Below are positions 9,012 to 16,591 of a stretch of DNA of 64,000 bases, piece after piece. Numbering within the stretch: position 1 is the stretch's first letter; the number at the start of each line of letters is the position of its first letter. Location: contig NZ_CP044543.1 in the NCBI RefSeq assembly GCF_008932115.1, forward strand, positions 682,001 through 746,000, given 5' to 3'. The notes beneath the pieces are model-generated. The model ran no database searches, had not been told where the DNA came from, and saw only the letters and a program-made list of their open reading frames with translations. The position numbers and the translations under genes are program-made. This DNA comes from Bradyrhizobium betae (lineage in GTDB: Bacteria > Pseudomonadota > Alphaproteobacteria > Rhizobiales > Xanthobacteraceae).

Positions 9012-10006
9012 GCGGCCGCCGCCTCTGCCGGCACGCGCGCGCCGACACGCGCGATCGCATCGCGCAGCACCTCGAGGCCGGCGCCCGGCTTTACCCCCTG
9101 CTCGGCAAGATGGCGACGGAACGCGCGTGCGCCGGGCACGGCGTGGAATGCGCCGACGAAATGCCGCGTGATGGCGTGCAGCCGCGTACCGCGCGCAAGC
9201 TGCTGCTCGATATAGGGCATCATCGCTTCGAGCGCGTCCTGCATGGTTGCATGCCGCCCCGCCTCGCCGAAAATGTCGGAATCGACGGCGAGAAGCCGCC
9301 ACGGCTCCTGATAGGCGGCGCGGCCGAGCATCACGCCGTCGACATGTTCGAGATGTGCTTTCGCCTCTTCGATGCTCCGGATGCCGCCATTGATGATGAC
9401 AGGTACGTTCGGCATCGCGCGTTTGAGCCGATAGACGCGATCGTAGTCAAGCGGCGGGATATCCCGGTTCTCCTTCGGTGACAGACCGCTGAGCCAGGCT
9501 TTCCGGGCATGCACGATCAGTGCGTCGCAGCCGGACGCGACCACCGCGCGGGCGAGCGTATCCAGCGCGACTTCCGGATCCTGGTCGTCGATGCCGATGC
9601 GGCATTTGACGGTGACGGGAACGACAACCGCACGCTTCATCGCTTCGACGCACCTCGCCACCAGCTCCGGCTCCGCCATGAGACAAGCGCCAAAGCGGCC
9701 GTCCTTCACGCGGTCGGACGGACAGCCGACATTGAGGTTGATTTCGTCATAGCCGAACTCCGCGCCGATCCGCGCCGCCGTCGCGAGCTCATGCGGATCC
9801 GACCCGCCAAGCTGCAGCGCCACGGGATGCTCCACCGCGTCGAACCCAAGCAGCCGCGCCCGGTCTCCATGAATAATGGCGCCGGTGGTCAACATCTCCG
9901 TATAGAGCAGCGCCCGCCGGCTCAAGTGACGGTGGAACACCCGGCAATGCCGGTCAGTCCAGTCCATCATAGGTGCACAGCTAAATTTCCAATGATTCTC
10001 AATCAC
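9008..10006 (-). CDS. dusA: tRNA-dihydrouridine(20/20a) synthase DusA
   Basis: A 332-residue FMN enzyme that reduces uridine 20/20a in the tRNA D-loop using NADPH. It begins HWKFSCAPMMDWTDRHCR, the DusA FMN-binding start. The catalytic Cys95 is in NLNVGCPSDRV, and VKCRIGIDD, IVHARKAWL and IINGGIRS follow in order. The length is normal. The start is GTG at 10006, with no clear Shine-Dalgarno site. The first approximately 12 residues may have been supplied by an integrated element, because a second dusA 5' end is found at 10742-10801. The gene therefore appears functional but with a replaced leader. Confidence 0.93.
   Translation of the reverse strand: MIENHWKFSCAPMMDWTDRHCRVFHRHLSRRALLYTEMLTTGAIIHGDRARLLGFDAVEHPVALQLGGSDPHELATAARIGAEFGYDEINLNVGCPSDRVKDGRFGACLMAEPELVARCVEAMKRAVVVPVTVKCRIGIDDQDPEVALDTLARAVVASGCDALIVHARKAWLSGLSPKENRDIPPLDYDRVYRLKRAMPNVPVIINGGIRSIEEAKAHLEHVDGVMLGRAAYQEPWRLLAVDSDIFGEAGRHATMQDALEAMMPYIEQQLARGTRLHAITRHFVGAFHAVPGARAFRRHLAEQGVKPGAGLEVLRDAIARVGARVPAEAAAA
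9955..9977. mobile_element. Probable att site (junction within the dusA 5' end)
   Basis: The dusA codons for APMMDWTD contain GTCCATCAT on the plus strand (9962-9970). The same nonamer, in the same codon context, recurs at 10757-10765 in a displaced dusA 5' fragment. This is the arrangement left by integrases that insert into the 5' end of dusA. The exact crossover bases cannot be fixed by eye. Confidence 0.55.
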
Positions 10007-10115
10007 TTAAGATTCTCTGTCGGTCCAGTCCTGGGAAGACGCGGCAACGTATCTATACTGATTTCGTTGGGCTTTTTAGGGGTGGTTCGATTATCTAGCC
10101 AGTTTTTGGCGGCCC

Positions 10116-10174
10116 TTTGCTACAAATTTGCTACCGAGCCGACTCGCGGGATGCGCTTCGCGTTTGGTAGCAAA
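10116..10174. repeat. TTTGCTAC repeat cluster, left
   Basis: TTTGCTAC occurs at 10116-10123 and 10127-10134 (11-base period), with an inverted copy GTAGCAAA at 10167-10174. A second tandem pair with the same period is at 10676-10694. Placed inside the two dusA att-like sites, they could be integrase arm-binding sites. Confidence 0.55.
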
Positions 10175-10208
10175 TCGAGACGCCGAAGATCGCATCTTCG
10201 CGCTAGAT

Positions 10209-10607
10209 TTAGTCAATTCGGAAACTTGAAATGTCGTTTTGACTGTTGATGGTAATCGTGCGCTCGTTATCAAAGAAGAAAGCGACTTTGCCTCCAGCGA
10301 CGGCGGTCTGCATTGCGTATTCTTTGAGACGGTGCCCGATAACGCCAGCGATGACGCCAACGTCAACGTGAGGATATTCCCACCCCTCGCTCGCGATCGT
10401 TGATGGGCTGGGCCGCCCCGGTGATGGCCGCCAAATTATGACACCGTGGTCGATGACCAGCCTGTGCCAAGCACCGGCGAAGCAAAGGTGAACGACGTTG
10501 GCATTAGCTACGAGTTCGCCGTTGTGAACGAACCCCTCGCAAATAAATGCCTCACACAAGAGCCCAGCCAATTCAGGCGCGCAACCAACTATCTCCATCG
10601 TTCCCAC
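10209..10607 (-). CDS. Hypothetical protein in dusA-island remnant
   Basis: A 132-residue ORF that I do not recognise. It reads like real protein: balanced composition, the segment LCFAGAWHRLVIDHGVIIWR and an acidic-aromatic C-terminal part VAFFFDNERTITINSQND. There is no membrane segment or known motif. The local base composition is less GC-rich than the flanking genes. It is the only intact-looking ORF between the two dusA att-like sites, so it is likely cargo of a mostly deleted integrated element. The start is uncertain; ATG codons at 10607 and 10598 are possible. Confidence 0.45.
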   Translation of the reverse strand: MGTMEIVGCAPELAGLLCEAFICEGFVHNGELVANANVVHLCFAGAWHRLVIDHGVIIWRPSPGRPSPSTIASEGWEYPHVDVGVIAGVIGHRLKEYAMQTAVAGGKVAFFFDNERTITINSQNDISSFRID

Positions 10608-10675
10608 TACCTGAGGCGCCGCTGTGCTGATGCGATCAGAGATGGTTCGAAGCTATCACCAAATACGCGAATGCA

Positions 10676-10694
10676 TTTGCTACGGTTTTGCTAC
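10676..10694. repeat. TTTGCTAC tandem pair, right
   Basis: TTTGCTAC at 10676-10683 and 10687-10694, with the same 3-base spacer length as the left pair at 10116-10134. It lies about 65 bases inside the right dusA-like att site. Confidence 0.55.
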
Positions 10695-10741
10695 GAGATG
10701 CAGGCGCACCCGCACTAACCTGTTGCGATCGCGCAAAAATC

Positions 10742-10801
10742 CCGTCTATCCGTTCTGTCCATCATGGGGGCGACGGAAAAGCGAAAATCCTGTGACTTCA
10801 A
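10742..10801 (-). pseudogene. dusA: Displaced dusA 5'-end fragment (second att site)
   Basis: On the minus strand these bases encode KSQDFRFSVAPMMDRTDRR, plainly the first residues of a DusA protein (compare HWKFSCAPMMDWTDRHCR in the intact gene). After this the frame runs into unrelated sequence. The nonamer GTCCATCAT (10757-10765) is shared with intact dusA. The simplest reading is that this is the original start of dusA, separated from the rest of the gene when an element inserted. The remaining gap 10802-11051 shows no gene; it may hold the old dusA promoter. Confidence 0.7.
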
Positions 10802-11051
10802 TGAGCTATCTCATGCGGAGCAACGGGCTCATCCCGGCACCGGGAGAGAGTTTGCGTCCATCCTTCGCCCGAATGGGCATCTGATTCAATTGAAATAAGC
10901 ATCGGATCCAGGAATGAAAAGCCCGATGGCCGGATCGCTAGTCCGGGCATCTGATCGCGCGTTCGGTACGATGGCGCCGACGGCGCCAGTGTAGCTCGAC
11001 CATTGCTCAACTCAACATACAGGCGTACGAAGCCGAACAAGGACCACTGCC

Positions 11052-11667
11052 ATGCCCGTTGATTTCGCCGAGATCGACCCGATCCGCGTTGCCGCCATTC
11101 TCTACCGGCCGCAAGATGACCTCGACACGTTGCTCGCCGACTTCGCGCAAGACCTGGTGCGGAAGGGTGAGCGCATCGGCGGTATCGTCCAGCGCAACAT
11201 CAAGGACGGAGGCGGCTGCCAAGTCGGCATGCAGGCCATCGACCTCATGACCGGCCGCGAGATCTCGATCTGCCAGCCGCTCGGCAGCGGTGCCATGGCG
11301 TGCAAACTGGATGCCGCCGGTCTTGCCGACGCGTCCGTCGCGGTCGCAAGCGCGATCACGCAGGATGTCGACCTCATTGTGATCAACAAGTTCTCCAAGC
11401 AGGAAGCCGCCGGACAAGGGCTGCGCGACGAACTCGCCGACCATTGCGGCCGGTATTCCCGTGCTGACCGCCGTGCCCGAAAAATGCCTGGACGCCTGGA
11501 TCAGCTTCACCGGCGGGATCGGCACGACGCTGCTCTGCGAGCGTCAGGTCATCGAAGCATGGTGGCAGGATATCTCTTCGCGCAAGAAGCGCATGCACGA
11601 AGATCGCGACGGGGTCTCGACCGCCGACCGGGCGGCTATTTGCCGATCACTACATCCGACGACTTGA
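11052..11667 (+). pseudogene. DUF2478 protein gene, frameshifted
   Basis: Two adjacent frames together make a DUF2478 (P-loop-like) protein of about 205 residues. Frame one gives VAAILYRPQDDLDTLLADFA through DLIVINKFSKQEAAGQGLRDELAD. The continuation AAGIPVLTAVPEKCLDAWIS and IGTTLLCERQVIEAWW is in another frame from about 11440. A net loss of 2 (or gain of 1) bases near 11438-11450 breaks the gene. The ATG at 11052 has AAGGA upstream. The family occurs near molybdenum and metal genes, but its function is unknown. A sequencing error is the alternative explanation. Confidence 0.72.
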
Positions 11668-11777
11668 TCACGGGCGAGACAGTGTTGCCCACTTTCAGGG
11701 CGAGATCGTCGGACGGCTGGGCCCTTCAGCCCCTCTCGACGACCACCAAGCGGCGCAAATCGTGCCCCCGCTTCTCC

Positions 11778-14700
11778 TCACTCGTCCAGAAGATCCATCA
11801 GTTCCTCCACCCGGCCGAACGTATCCTCGTGCCCCCCGCCGGCGTAGACCACGCGATCGCCATCGCGCTGGAGCGACCGCGCCCTGGTTTTGCGCAGCCG
11901 CCCGGGGAGGAATGTGGCGGCGACGGCCTCAGGTCCGACATCGAGCCTGACGATGCCACGCCGCTTGCAATCGAGCCTGAGTCTCGCTGCGGCGAAGAAA
12001 TCGTGCGCCTCCGGGGGGAGCTTTCCGAAACGGCGCGAGATCTCCTCCTCCAGATCCACCAGATCGTCTTCGCTCCGGCACCTCGCAGCGCGACCATAGA
12101 TCTCGAGCCGCATCGCTTCGGATTGCACGTAGCCTTCGGGCAACGTGTCGGCACACGGCAGGTTCAGATCAGGCACCCACAGAAAGGCGCCGGTGTCGTT
12201 GGCTCGCTCGGAGGCCAGCTTCAGGAGATGACTGTAGAGCACCGGTCCGAACACCTGAACGTGGCCGGACTGCTGTTCCGAGAACAGGTCGCCGGCGCCC
12301 CGAAGATCCAGATCGCGCTCGCTGATGGCGAAGCCCGCGCCCGGCTTGCTGAACTCCTCGAGGACGGCCAGACGCTTCTCGGATTGTTCAGAGGCCGACT
12401 CCGTCAGCAAATATGCAAAGGCGCGTGTTCCACCCCGTCCGACCCGTCCTCTGAGCTGATGGAGCTGCGCGAGACCAAACTTCTCGGGCCAGCACACGAC
12501 GATGGTGTTTGCGCGCGGAATGTCGAGACCGCTCTCCACGATATTTGTCGCGAGGAGAACATCAGCCTCGCCGTTGACGAAACTCATCATGCGCTCGTCG
12601 ATCTCGTCGACTGGCAATCTGCCATGGAGACAGACGATGCGCAGGTCGGGAGCCACCGATTGCACACGCGCCAGCATCGGCTCCAGATCCTGAATGCGCG
12701 GGCAGATCAGAAAACTCTGTCCATTCCGCCTCCGCTCGCGAAGCAATGCGCCGGCGATGGCCGCATCCGACAGCGGGGCGATCTTGGTCACGATCGGAAG
12801 CCGGTGAACGGGCGGCGTTGCGATCACGCTGAGATCCCGGAAGCCCGCAAGTCCGGCAGCGAGCGTGCGCGGGATCGGCGTCGCGCTCATCCAGAGCGTA
12901 TGCGCGCTCTTCGCCAGGCCCGAAAGCTTGGCCTTCTCGGCAGCCCCGAAATGCTGTTCTTCATCGATGATGACGAGACCAAGGTCGGCGAACTTCACAT
13001 CCTTCGCGGAGAGCGCTTGCGTGCCGACTACGACTTTCAGCTTGCCGCTTCGCAGCCCCTCTTTCGTCTCTCGGGTCTCCGGGCCTGATATGGCCCGCGA
13101 CAGGTTTCCGACTTCAATGCCGAGAGGACCGAAACGTTTGCGGAAGGTTTCGACGTGCTGCCGCGCCAGGACCGTCGTCGGCACCGCGATCGCCACCTGT
13201 TTCCCCGACAACGCCACCGCGGCCGCAGCGCGTAGCGCTACCTCGGTCTTTCCAAATCCGACGTCTCCGCACACCACCCTGTCCATGGGGTGACCTGCCG
13301 CCAGATCGTCGAGGACGTCCTGAATGGCCTTGGCCTGGTCGACCGTGGTGAAATACGGAAACCGTGCGACGAACCTCTCATAGGCCTGCCCCGGCGCGAC
13401 CAGCTTGGGTGCACGGCGACGGTGGCGCTGGCTGATATGCTTGGCGAGCGCCTTGGCGGCAATCTGAATTTCCGCTTCAGCCTCGGTCCGGCGTGCCCAC
13501 CATGTACTTCCGTCCGCCTTGTCCCGCGTCAGCTTGCCGGGCTCCGCCGCATACGGCCAGATCAGGGCAAGATCGGCCGGCGGCACGAGAACGGCATTGT
13601 CCGATGCGAAAGCAAGCCTGACCATCTCGCGCCGCGCCCCCTTGCCCATATCGAAGATCTGCAGGCCGTCGAGCACGGCCAGGCCGCGCTGCAGATGGAC
13701 CACCGCCGTGCCGCGCCCCGGCACGTCGGGATGATCGAACGCGGTGGTCCAGACCTTCGCCATCGGCTGCGGATGATGAGCCCTGCTGCCGAGCACGTCG
13801 GATGCCGTCACGACGACCAGGGGCTTACGGCCGGCCCCGATGAAGCCGGCATCGAAGTCAGCCAGCAGCGCCGTCTCGCGATCGCGTCCCTTGGTCGCCT
13901 CGTTCCAATCGGCACAGCGTTCTGCCTTGATGCCGCTCATCCGCTCCATCGCGCGCAGGTCGTCCTCGACCGCCGCAACCAAGAGCAGTTGCGATCCGGC
14001 GCTTTGCATATCGGCAACAAACGCGCGAAGGATCTTTCTCGGCGAGGCGGCCTTCGAGAAATCCGGCGTCGGGGTGAAAGCCGACTTTTGCGGCAGCACA
14101 CTCATGCGCTTCTTCAGCCGCTTCCAGTCCGCCTGTCCCAGATACTCGCGCTCCGCATCCCTGCGGCCGGCTGCCTCCTCGATGGTCCCGAGCCAGCTCT
14201 CGGCGTGGGCCAGCACGCCGGCATCCACGATCCACCGCGCACGGCTGCAATAATCCGGCAGCGTCGCCCGCTGTCCGCGCTTGTTTCCAAACGCGATCCG
14301 CTCGGACATCGGATCGATCAGCAGTTCCCGGGTCTCGAACAGGACCTCGTGCTCGACCGGATCGACGGCGACGATTCGGCGGAGAGTGCCGTCGGAATGC
14401 TCGATCCTGAACGGACCAAGCGCACCGGCTGGAAACACTTCGAACGTCTTGCCGTGGAACAGGACGCCTCCCGGATAATCCGCCTCTTCGTCGAGATCGT
14501 AGCCGAGAGCCTCCAGGCGGCGCTCCAGTTCCTGCTCGGAATAGGCTGCGCCCACCTTCAGGCTGAGGCTGGTCTTCGACCAGCTTGCCGGCAGCGGCAG
14601 CCGCTCCATGATGGCCTCTGCGGTGGACACCAGGAACACGGGCTTCTTTGTCCTGGCAAGGCGCCTCAGCACCGAGCTCCGCCGGCCCGCGATCTCGCGT

Positions 14701-15005
14701 GACGGCTCCAGACCGTCGAATGGCAAATTGTTGAGTCGCGGGAACACCAGCGCCTCGACCGACGGATCGAGCGCGTGGATCACGCTCCCCAGCCGCTCCG
14801 CCCTGTTCTCGTTGTCGCAGAGGAAGACGAGGCCATCGCTGCCGGACTTGCTCCATTGCGCAAGCAGATGGAGAGCCAGCATGCCGAGAGGCGATGAGGA
14901 GGAGATCGCGGGACGCGATGTCGTCTTGCTTTTCGTCTTTATCGCACCCGCCGCGGCGCGGGCTTTCCTTGTGGCCGCCAATTTGTATCCATCATTGTTT
15001 CGCAA
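11778..15005 (-). CDS. Transcription-repair coupling factor (Mfd)-like helicase
   Basis: A 1075-residue ATP-dependent translocase with full Mfd architecture. It has a UvrB-like N-terminal module (about 45-330), a divergent CarD-like RNA-polymerase-interacting domain (about 440-545, GTAVVHLQRGLAVLDGLQIF), and a RecG-type helicase core with CGDVGFGKTEVA (about 580), DEEQHFG (about 680), MSATPIPRTL and NIVESGLDIPRAN, then the QLRGRVGRGG box. A C-terminal TRCF/D7 domain (about 930-1020) completes it. It is shorter and more divergent than I expect for the main Mfd, so it may be a second paralogue. The listed start is TTG at 15005; the true start is uncertain because no internal ATG appears before about residue 42. 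Confidence 0.85.
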   Translation of the reverse strand: MRNNDGYKLAATRKARAAAGAIKTKSKTTSRPAISSSSPLGMLALHLLAQWSKSGSDGLVFLCDNENRAERLGSVIHALDPSVEALVFPRLNNLPFDGLEPSREIAGRRSSVLRRLARTKKPVFLVSTAEAIMERLPLPASWSKTSLSLKVGAAYSEQELERRLEALGYDLDEEADYPGGVLFHGKTFEVFPAGALGPFRIEHSDGTLRRIVAVDPVEHEVLFETRELLIDPMSERIAFGNKRGQRATLPDYCSRARWIVDAGVLAHAESWLGTIEEAAGRRDAEREYLGQADWKRLKKRMSVLPQKSAFTPTPDFSKAASPRKILRAFVADMQSAGSQLLLVAAVEDDLRAMERMSGIKAERCADWNEATKGRDRETALLADFDAGFIGAGRKPLVVVTASDVLGSRAHHPQPMAKVWTTAFDHPDVPGRGTAVVHLQRGLAVLDGLQIFDMGKGARREMVRLAFASDNAVLVPPADLALIWPYAAEPGKLTRDKADGSTWWARRTEAEAEIQIAAKALAKHISQRHRRRAPKLVAPGQAYERFVARFPYFTTVDQAKAIQDVLDDLAAGHPMDRVVCGDVGFGKTEVALRAAAAVALSGKQVAIAVPTTVLARQHVETFRKRFGPLGIEVGNLSRAISGPETRETKEGLRSGKLKVVVGTQALSAKDVKFADLGLVIIDEEQHFGAAEKAKLSGLAKSAHTLWMSATPIPRTLAAGLAGFRDLSVIATPPVHRLPIVTKIAPLSDAAIAGALLRERRRNGQSFLICPRIQDLEPMLARVQSVAPDLRIVCLHGRLPVDEIDERMMSFVNGEADVLLATNIVESGLDIPRANTIVVCWPEKFGLAQLHQLRGRVGRGGTRAFAYLLTESASEQSEKRLAVLEEFSKPGAGFAISERDLDLRGAGDLFSEQQSGHVQVFGPVLYSHLLKLASERANDTGAFLWVPDLNLPCADTLPEGYVQSEAMRLEIYGRAARCRSEDDLVDLEEEISRRFGKLPPEAHDFFAAARLRLDCKRRGIVRLDVGPEAVAATFLPGRLRKTRARSLQRDGDRVVYAGGGHEDTFGRVEELMDLLDE

Positions 15006-15152
15006 AAACAGGCGAGCGACGACGAGCCCTCAGTCGAGCTCCGTCCATGACGCGCGCGGGGCCCCGAGGCCCGGGGACGTCATTACAATTTCGCGATCAT
15101 ATTGGAAAGCGGAGACACAAGCCCGGGAAAACGGCCCGAAGGCGCCTGAAGG

Positions 15153-15413
15153 CTATTGCAGGACCTTTGGCAGCACTACGACCACGTCGACGCTCTGCCT
15201 GAGGATTTGCGTCGCGACCACGGCGAGGTGATGCGAGAATTCGTCTTCGATCTCGCTTGCACAGTCTTCGTCCCTGGCGATGGCAAACAGCAGATTGCCG
15301 TCGACTTCGTCGAATCGGATGCCGGCGAACAGGCGATCGAACGTCTCGGCGCCCGCGATGGCCGCGATTCGCGCCTGGATAGCCTGATCTTCGACGAGGG
15401 ACAGTTTCATCAT
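15153..15413 (-). CDS. Small protein resembling a DnaA N-terminal domain
   Basis: About 86 residues. The pattern IAGAETFDRLFAGIRFDEVDGNLLFAIARDED followed by IEDEFSHHLAVVATQI and VDVVVVLPK resembles the DnaA N-terminal domain (G..F..WF..L.......L.L..P....S.I...Y...L). The helicase-interaction domain would be present without the AAA+ or DNA-binding parts. This is a pattern-level match only. ATG codons at 15413 and 15410 are both possible, without a strong Shine-Dalgarno site. It lies between the Mfd-like gene (same strand) and the divergent DUF3750 gene. Role unknown. Confidence 0.5.
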   Translation of the reverse strand: MMKLSLVEDQAIQARIAAIAGAETFDRLFAGIRFDEVDGNLLFAIARDEDCASEIEDEFSHHLAVVATQILRQSVDVVVVLPKVLQ

Positions 15414-15442
15414 GCGCAATCAGATATAGGCGGACCGCTCGA

Positions 15443-16258
15443 ATGCAAGCGCTGGCACGGCGGGCTGGTCGAACTATATTTGATGATATCGTCCCGCCTG
15501 ATCCTCGTCCGTCCTTGAGGAAAATCTTGATTCTCTTTCTGCTGCTGATCTTCCTGCCGATAGGACTGTCGGCCGGTCGCTACTTTGTGTTCGGCGATGG
15601 CCGCGGCAATTGGCAGACAGCGGATCGATCGAGCGCCGGCCTGCTGCAGCCCGCATCCGCCAGTCCGGAGGCGCTGATCCGGGTCTTTGCGGCGCGCACG
15701 GTACGCTGGCGCGGCATTTTCGCCGTTCACACCTGGATCGTCGTCAAGAACAAGGGCGCCGCGACTTACAACCGATACGATTATACGGCATGGGGTGATC
15801 CGATCCGCAGCAACGGCTTCGCGCCCGACGGCCGCTGGTTCGGCGCCGTGCCCGAAACCGTCGTGGCGGTCGACGGCACACTCGCCGAAGAGCTGATTCC
15901 CAAGATCCGGCACGTCGTCGAAACCTACAGGTTCCGCGCCTATGGCGATTACAGCGCCTGGCCGGGACCGAATTCCAACACCTTCGTGCAGGCGACGTTG
16001 GACGCCGTCCCCGAGCTTCGTGCTGTCCTTCCTCCGACTGCCGTCGGAAAGGATTATCCCTACAGCGGACGCTGGGTCGGCATCACCCCGTCCGGCACCG
16101 GCCTCTACGCCTCGCTTTCGGGTTACCTCGGAATGACGGTCGGCTGGATCGAGGGGATCGAGGTCAATTTCTTCGGAGCGGTGCTCGGCGTGGACATCCG
16201 GCGGCCAGCTCTCAAGCTTCCCGGCATCGGCCGGCTTGGCATAGCGGCTGGCTTCTAG
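15443..16258 (+). CDS. DUF3750 membrane-anchored protein
   Basis: A 271-residue protein with one strong transmembrane segment at about 28-48 (ILILFLLLIFLPIGLSAG) and the remainder probably periplasmic. DUF3750 landmarks include ARTVRWRGIFAVHTWIVVKNKG, YTAWGDPIRSNGFAPDGRWFG, GPNSNTFVQ and a Gly-rich closing GIEVNFFGAVLGVDI. The conserved His of AVHTW and Asn/Thr of SNTF suggest an NlpC-like amidase site, which is inference. The ATG at 15443 starts 30 bases from the divergent DnaA-N-like gene. Confidence 0.82.
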   Translation: MQALARRAGRTIFDDIVPPDPRPSLRKILILFLLLIFLPIGLSAGRYFVFGDGRGNWQTADRSSAGLLQPASASPEALIRVFAARTVRWRGIFAVHTWIVVKNKGAATYNRYDYTAWGDPIRSNGFAPDGRWFGAVPETVVAVDGTLAEELIPKIRHVVETYRFRAYGDYSAWPGPNSNTFVQATLDAVPELRAVLPPTAVGKDYPYSGRWVGITPSGTGLYASLSGYLGMTVGWIEGIEVNFFGAVLGVDIRRPALKLPGIGRLGIAAGF

Positions 16259-16303
16259 CGCCACCGCCGGCACCCTCACGCCAACACGCCGAACAGATTT
16301 CCG

Positions 16304-16325
16304 AAAACAACCCCATGCACAGTAG
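16304..16325 (+). repeat. Dispersed repeat, copy 2 (first block only)
   Basis: The block ACAACCCCATGCACAGTAG recurs here, just downstream of the DUF3750 gene, and is followed by AAC as at 35869-35893. The partner block with GACACGTCGGGC is absent, so this is a partial copy. Confidence 0.75.
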
Positions 16326-16330
16326 AACAG

Positions 16331-16354
16331 CCACCGGCCGGCTGCCGGCCGTGG
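16331..16354. repeat. GC-rich hairpin after the DUF3750 gene
   Basis: CCACCGGCCGGC and GCCGGCCGTGG pair with one bulged base and a one-base centre. There is no T-tract, so it is not a canonical terminator. The rest of the 333-base gap (16259-16591) shows no gene. A CtrA-like half-match TTAA-N7-GTAAC lies at 16445-16460. Confidence 0.5.
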
Positions 16355-16591
16355 CGCGGCCTAAGCTGCGATGAGATCTGTTGAATCCCGGCAGAATTGC
16401 CGACGCCGGGTATCACCTGACTCACGTTCCCGAGGGACACCGAATTAACAGTTTAGTAACGATATGGATCTGCCTCGGCTGCGTTAATCCAAATCGCAGC
16501 CTGCCGGTGTCTCGACCGCAACGCCCCTGCTATAAACGCAGCGATCCGGCTCGATCGACTTTTCCGGACGATCCCGTTTTCCTGGTCATTC

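Noticed and set aside
10798..11040. 80-residue minus-strand ORF upstream of the dusA fragment
   Set aside because: No recognisable pattern, no ribosome site, and it overlaps the likely old dusA leader.
12945..12973. DEEQHFG in the Mfd-like helicase as a defective motif
   Set aside because: I recall His at this position in ordinary alphaproteobacterial Mfd proteins, so it is not evidence of loss of function.
11052..13088. 678-residue plus-strand ORF beginning with the DUF2478 gene
   Set aside because: Only the first approximately 130 residues are DUF2478; the rest is the antisense of the Mfd-like gene, read through after the frameshift.
16331..16354. Rho-independent terminator after DUF3750
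   Set aside because: The hairpin is good but no T-tract follows on either strand, so it is listed only as a hairpin.
16445..16460. CtrA box before the GNAT gene
   Set aside because: The second half is GTAAC instead of TTAAC; one mismatch makes it too weak to claim.
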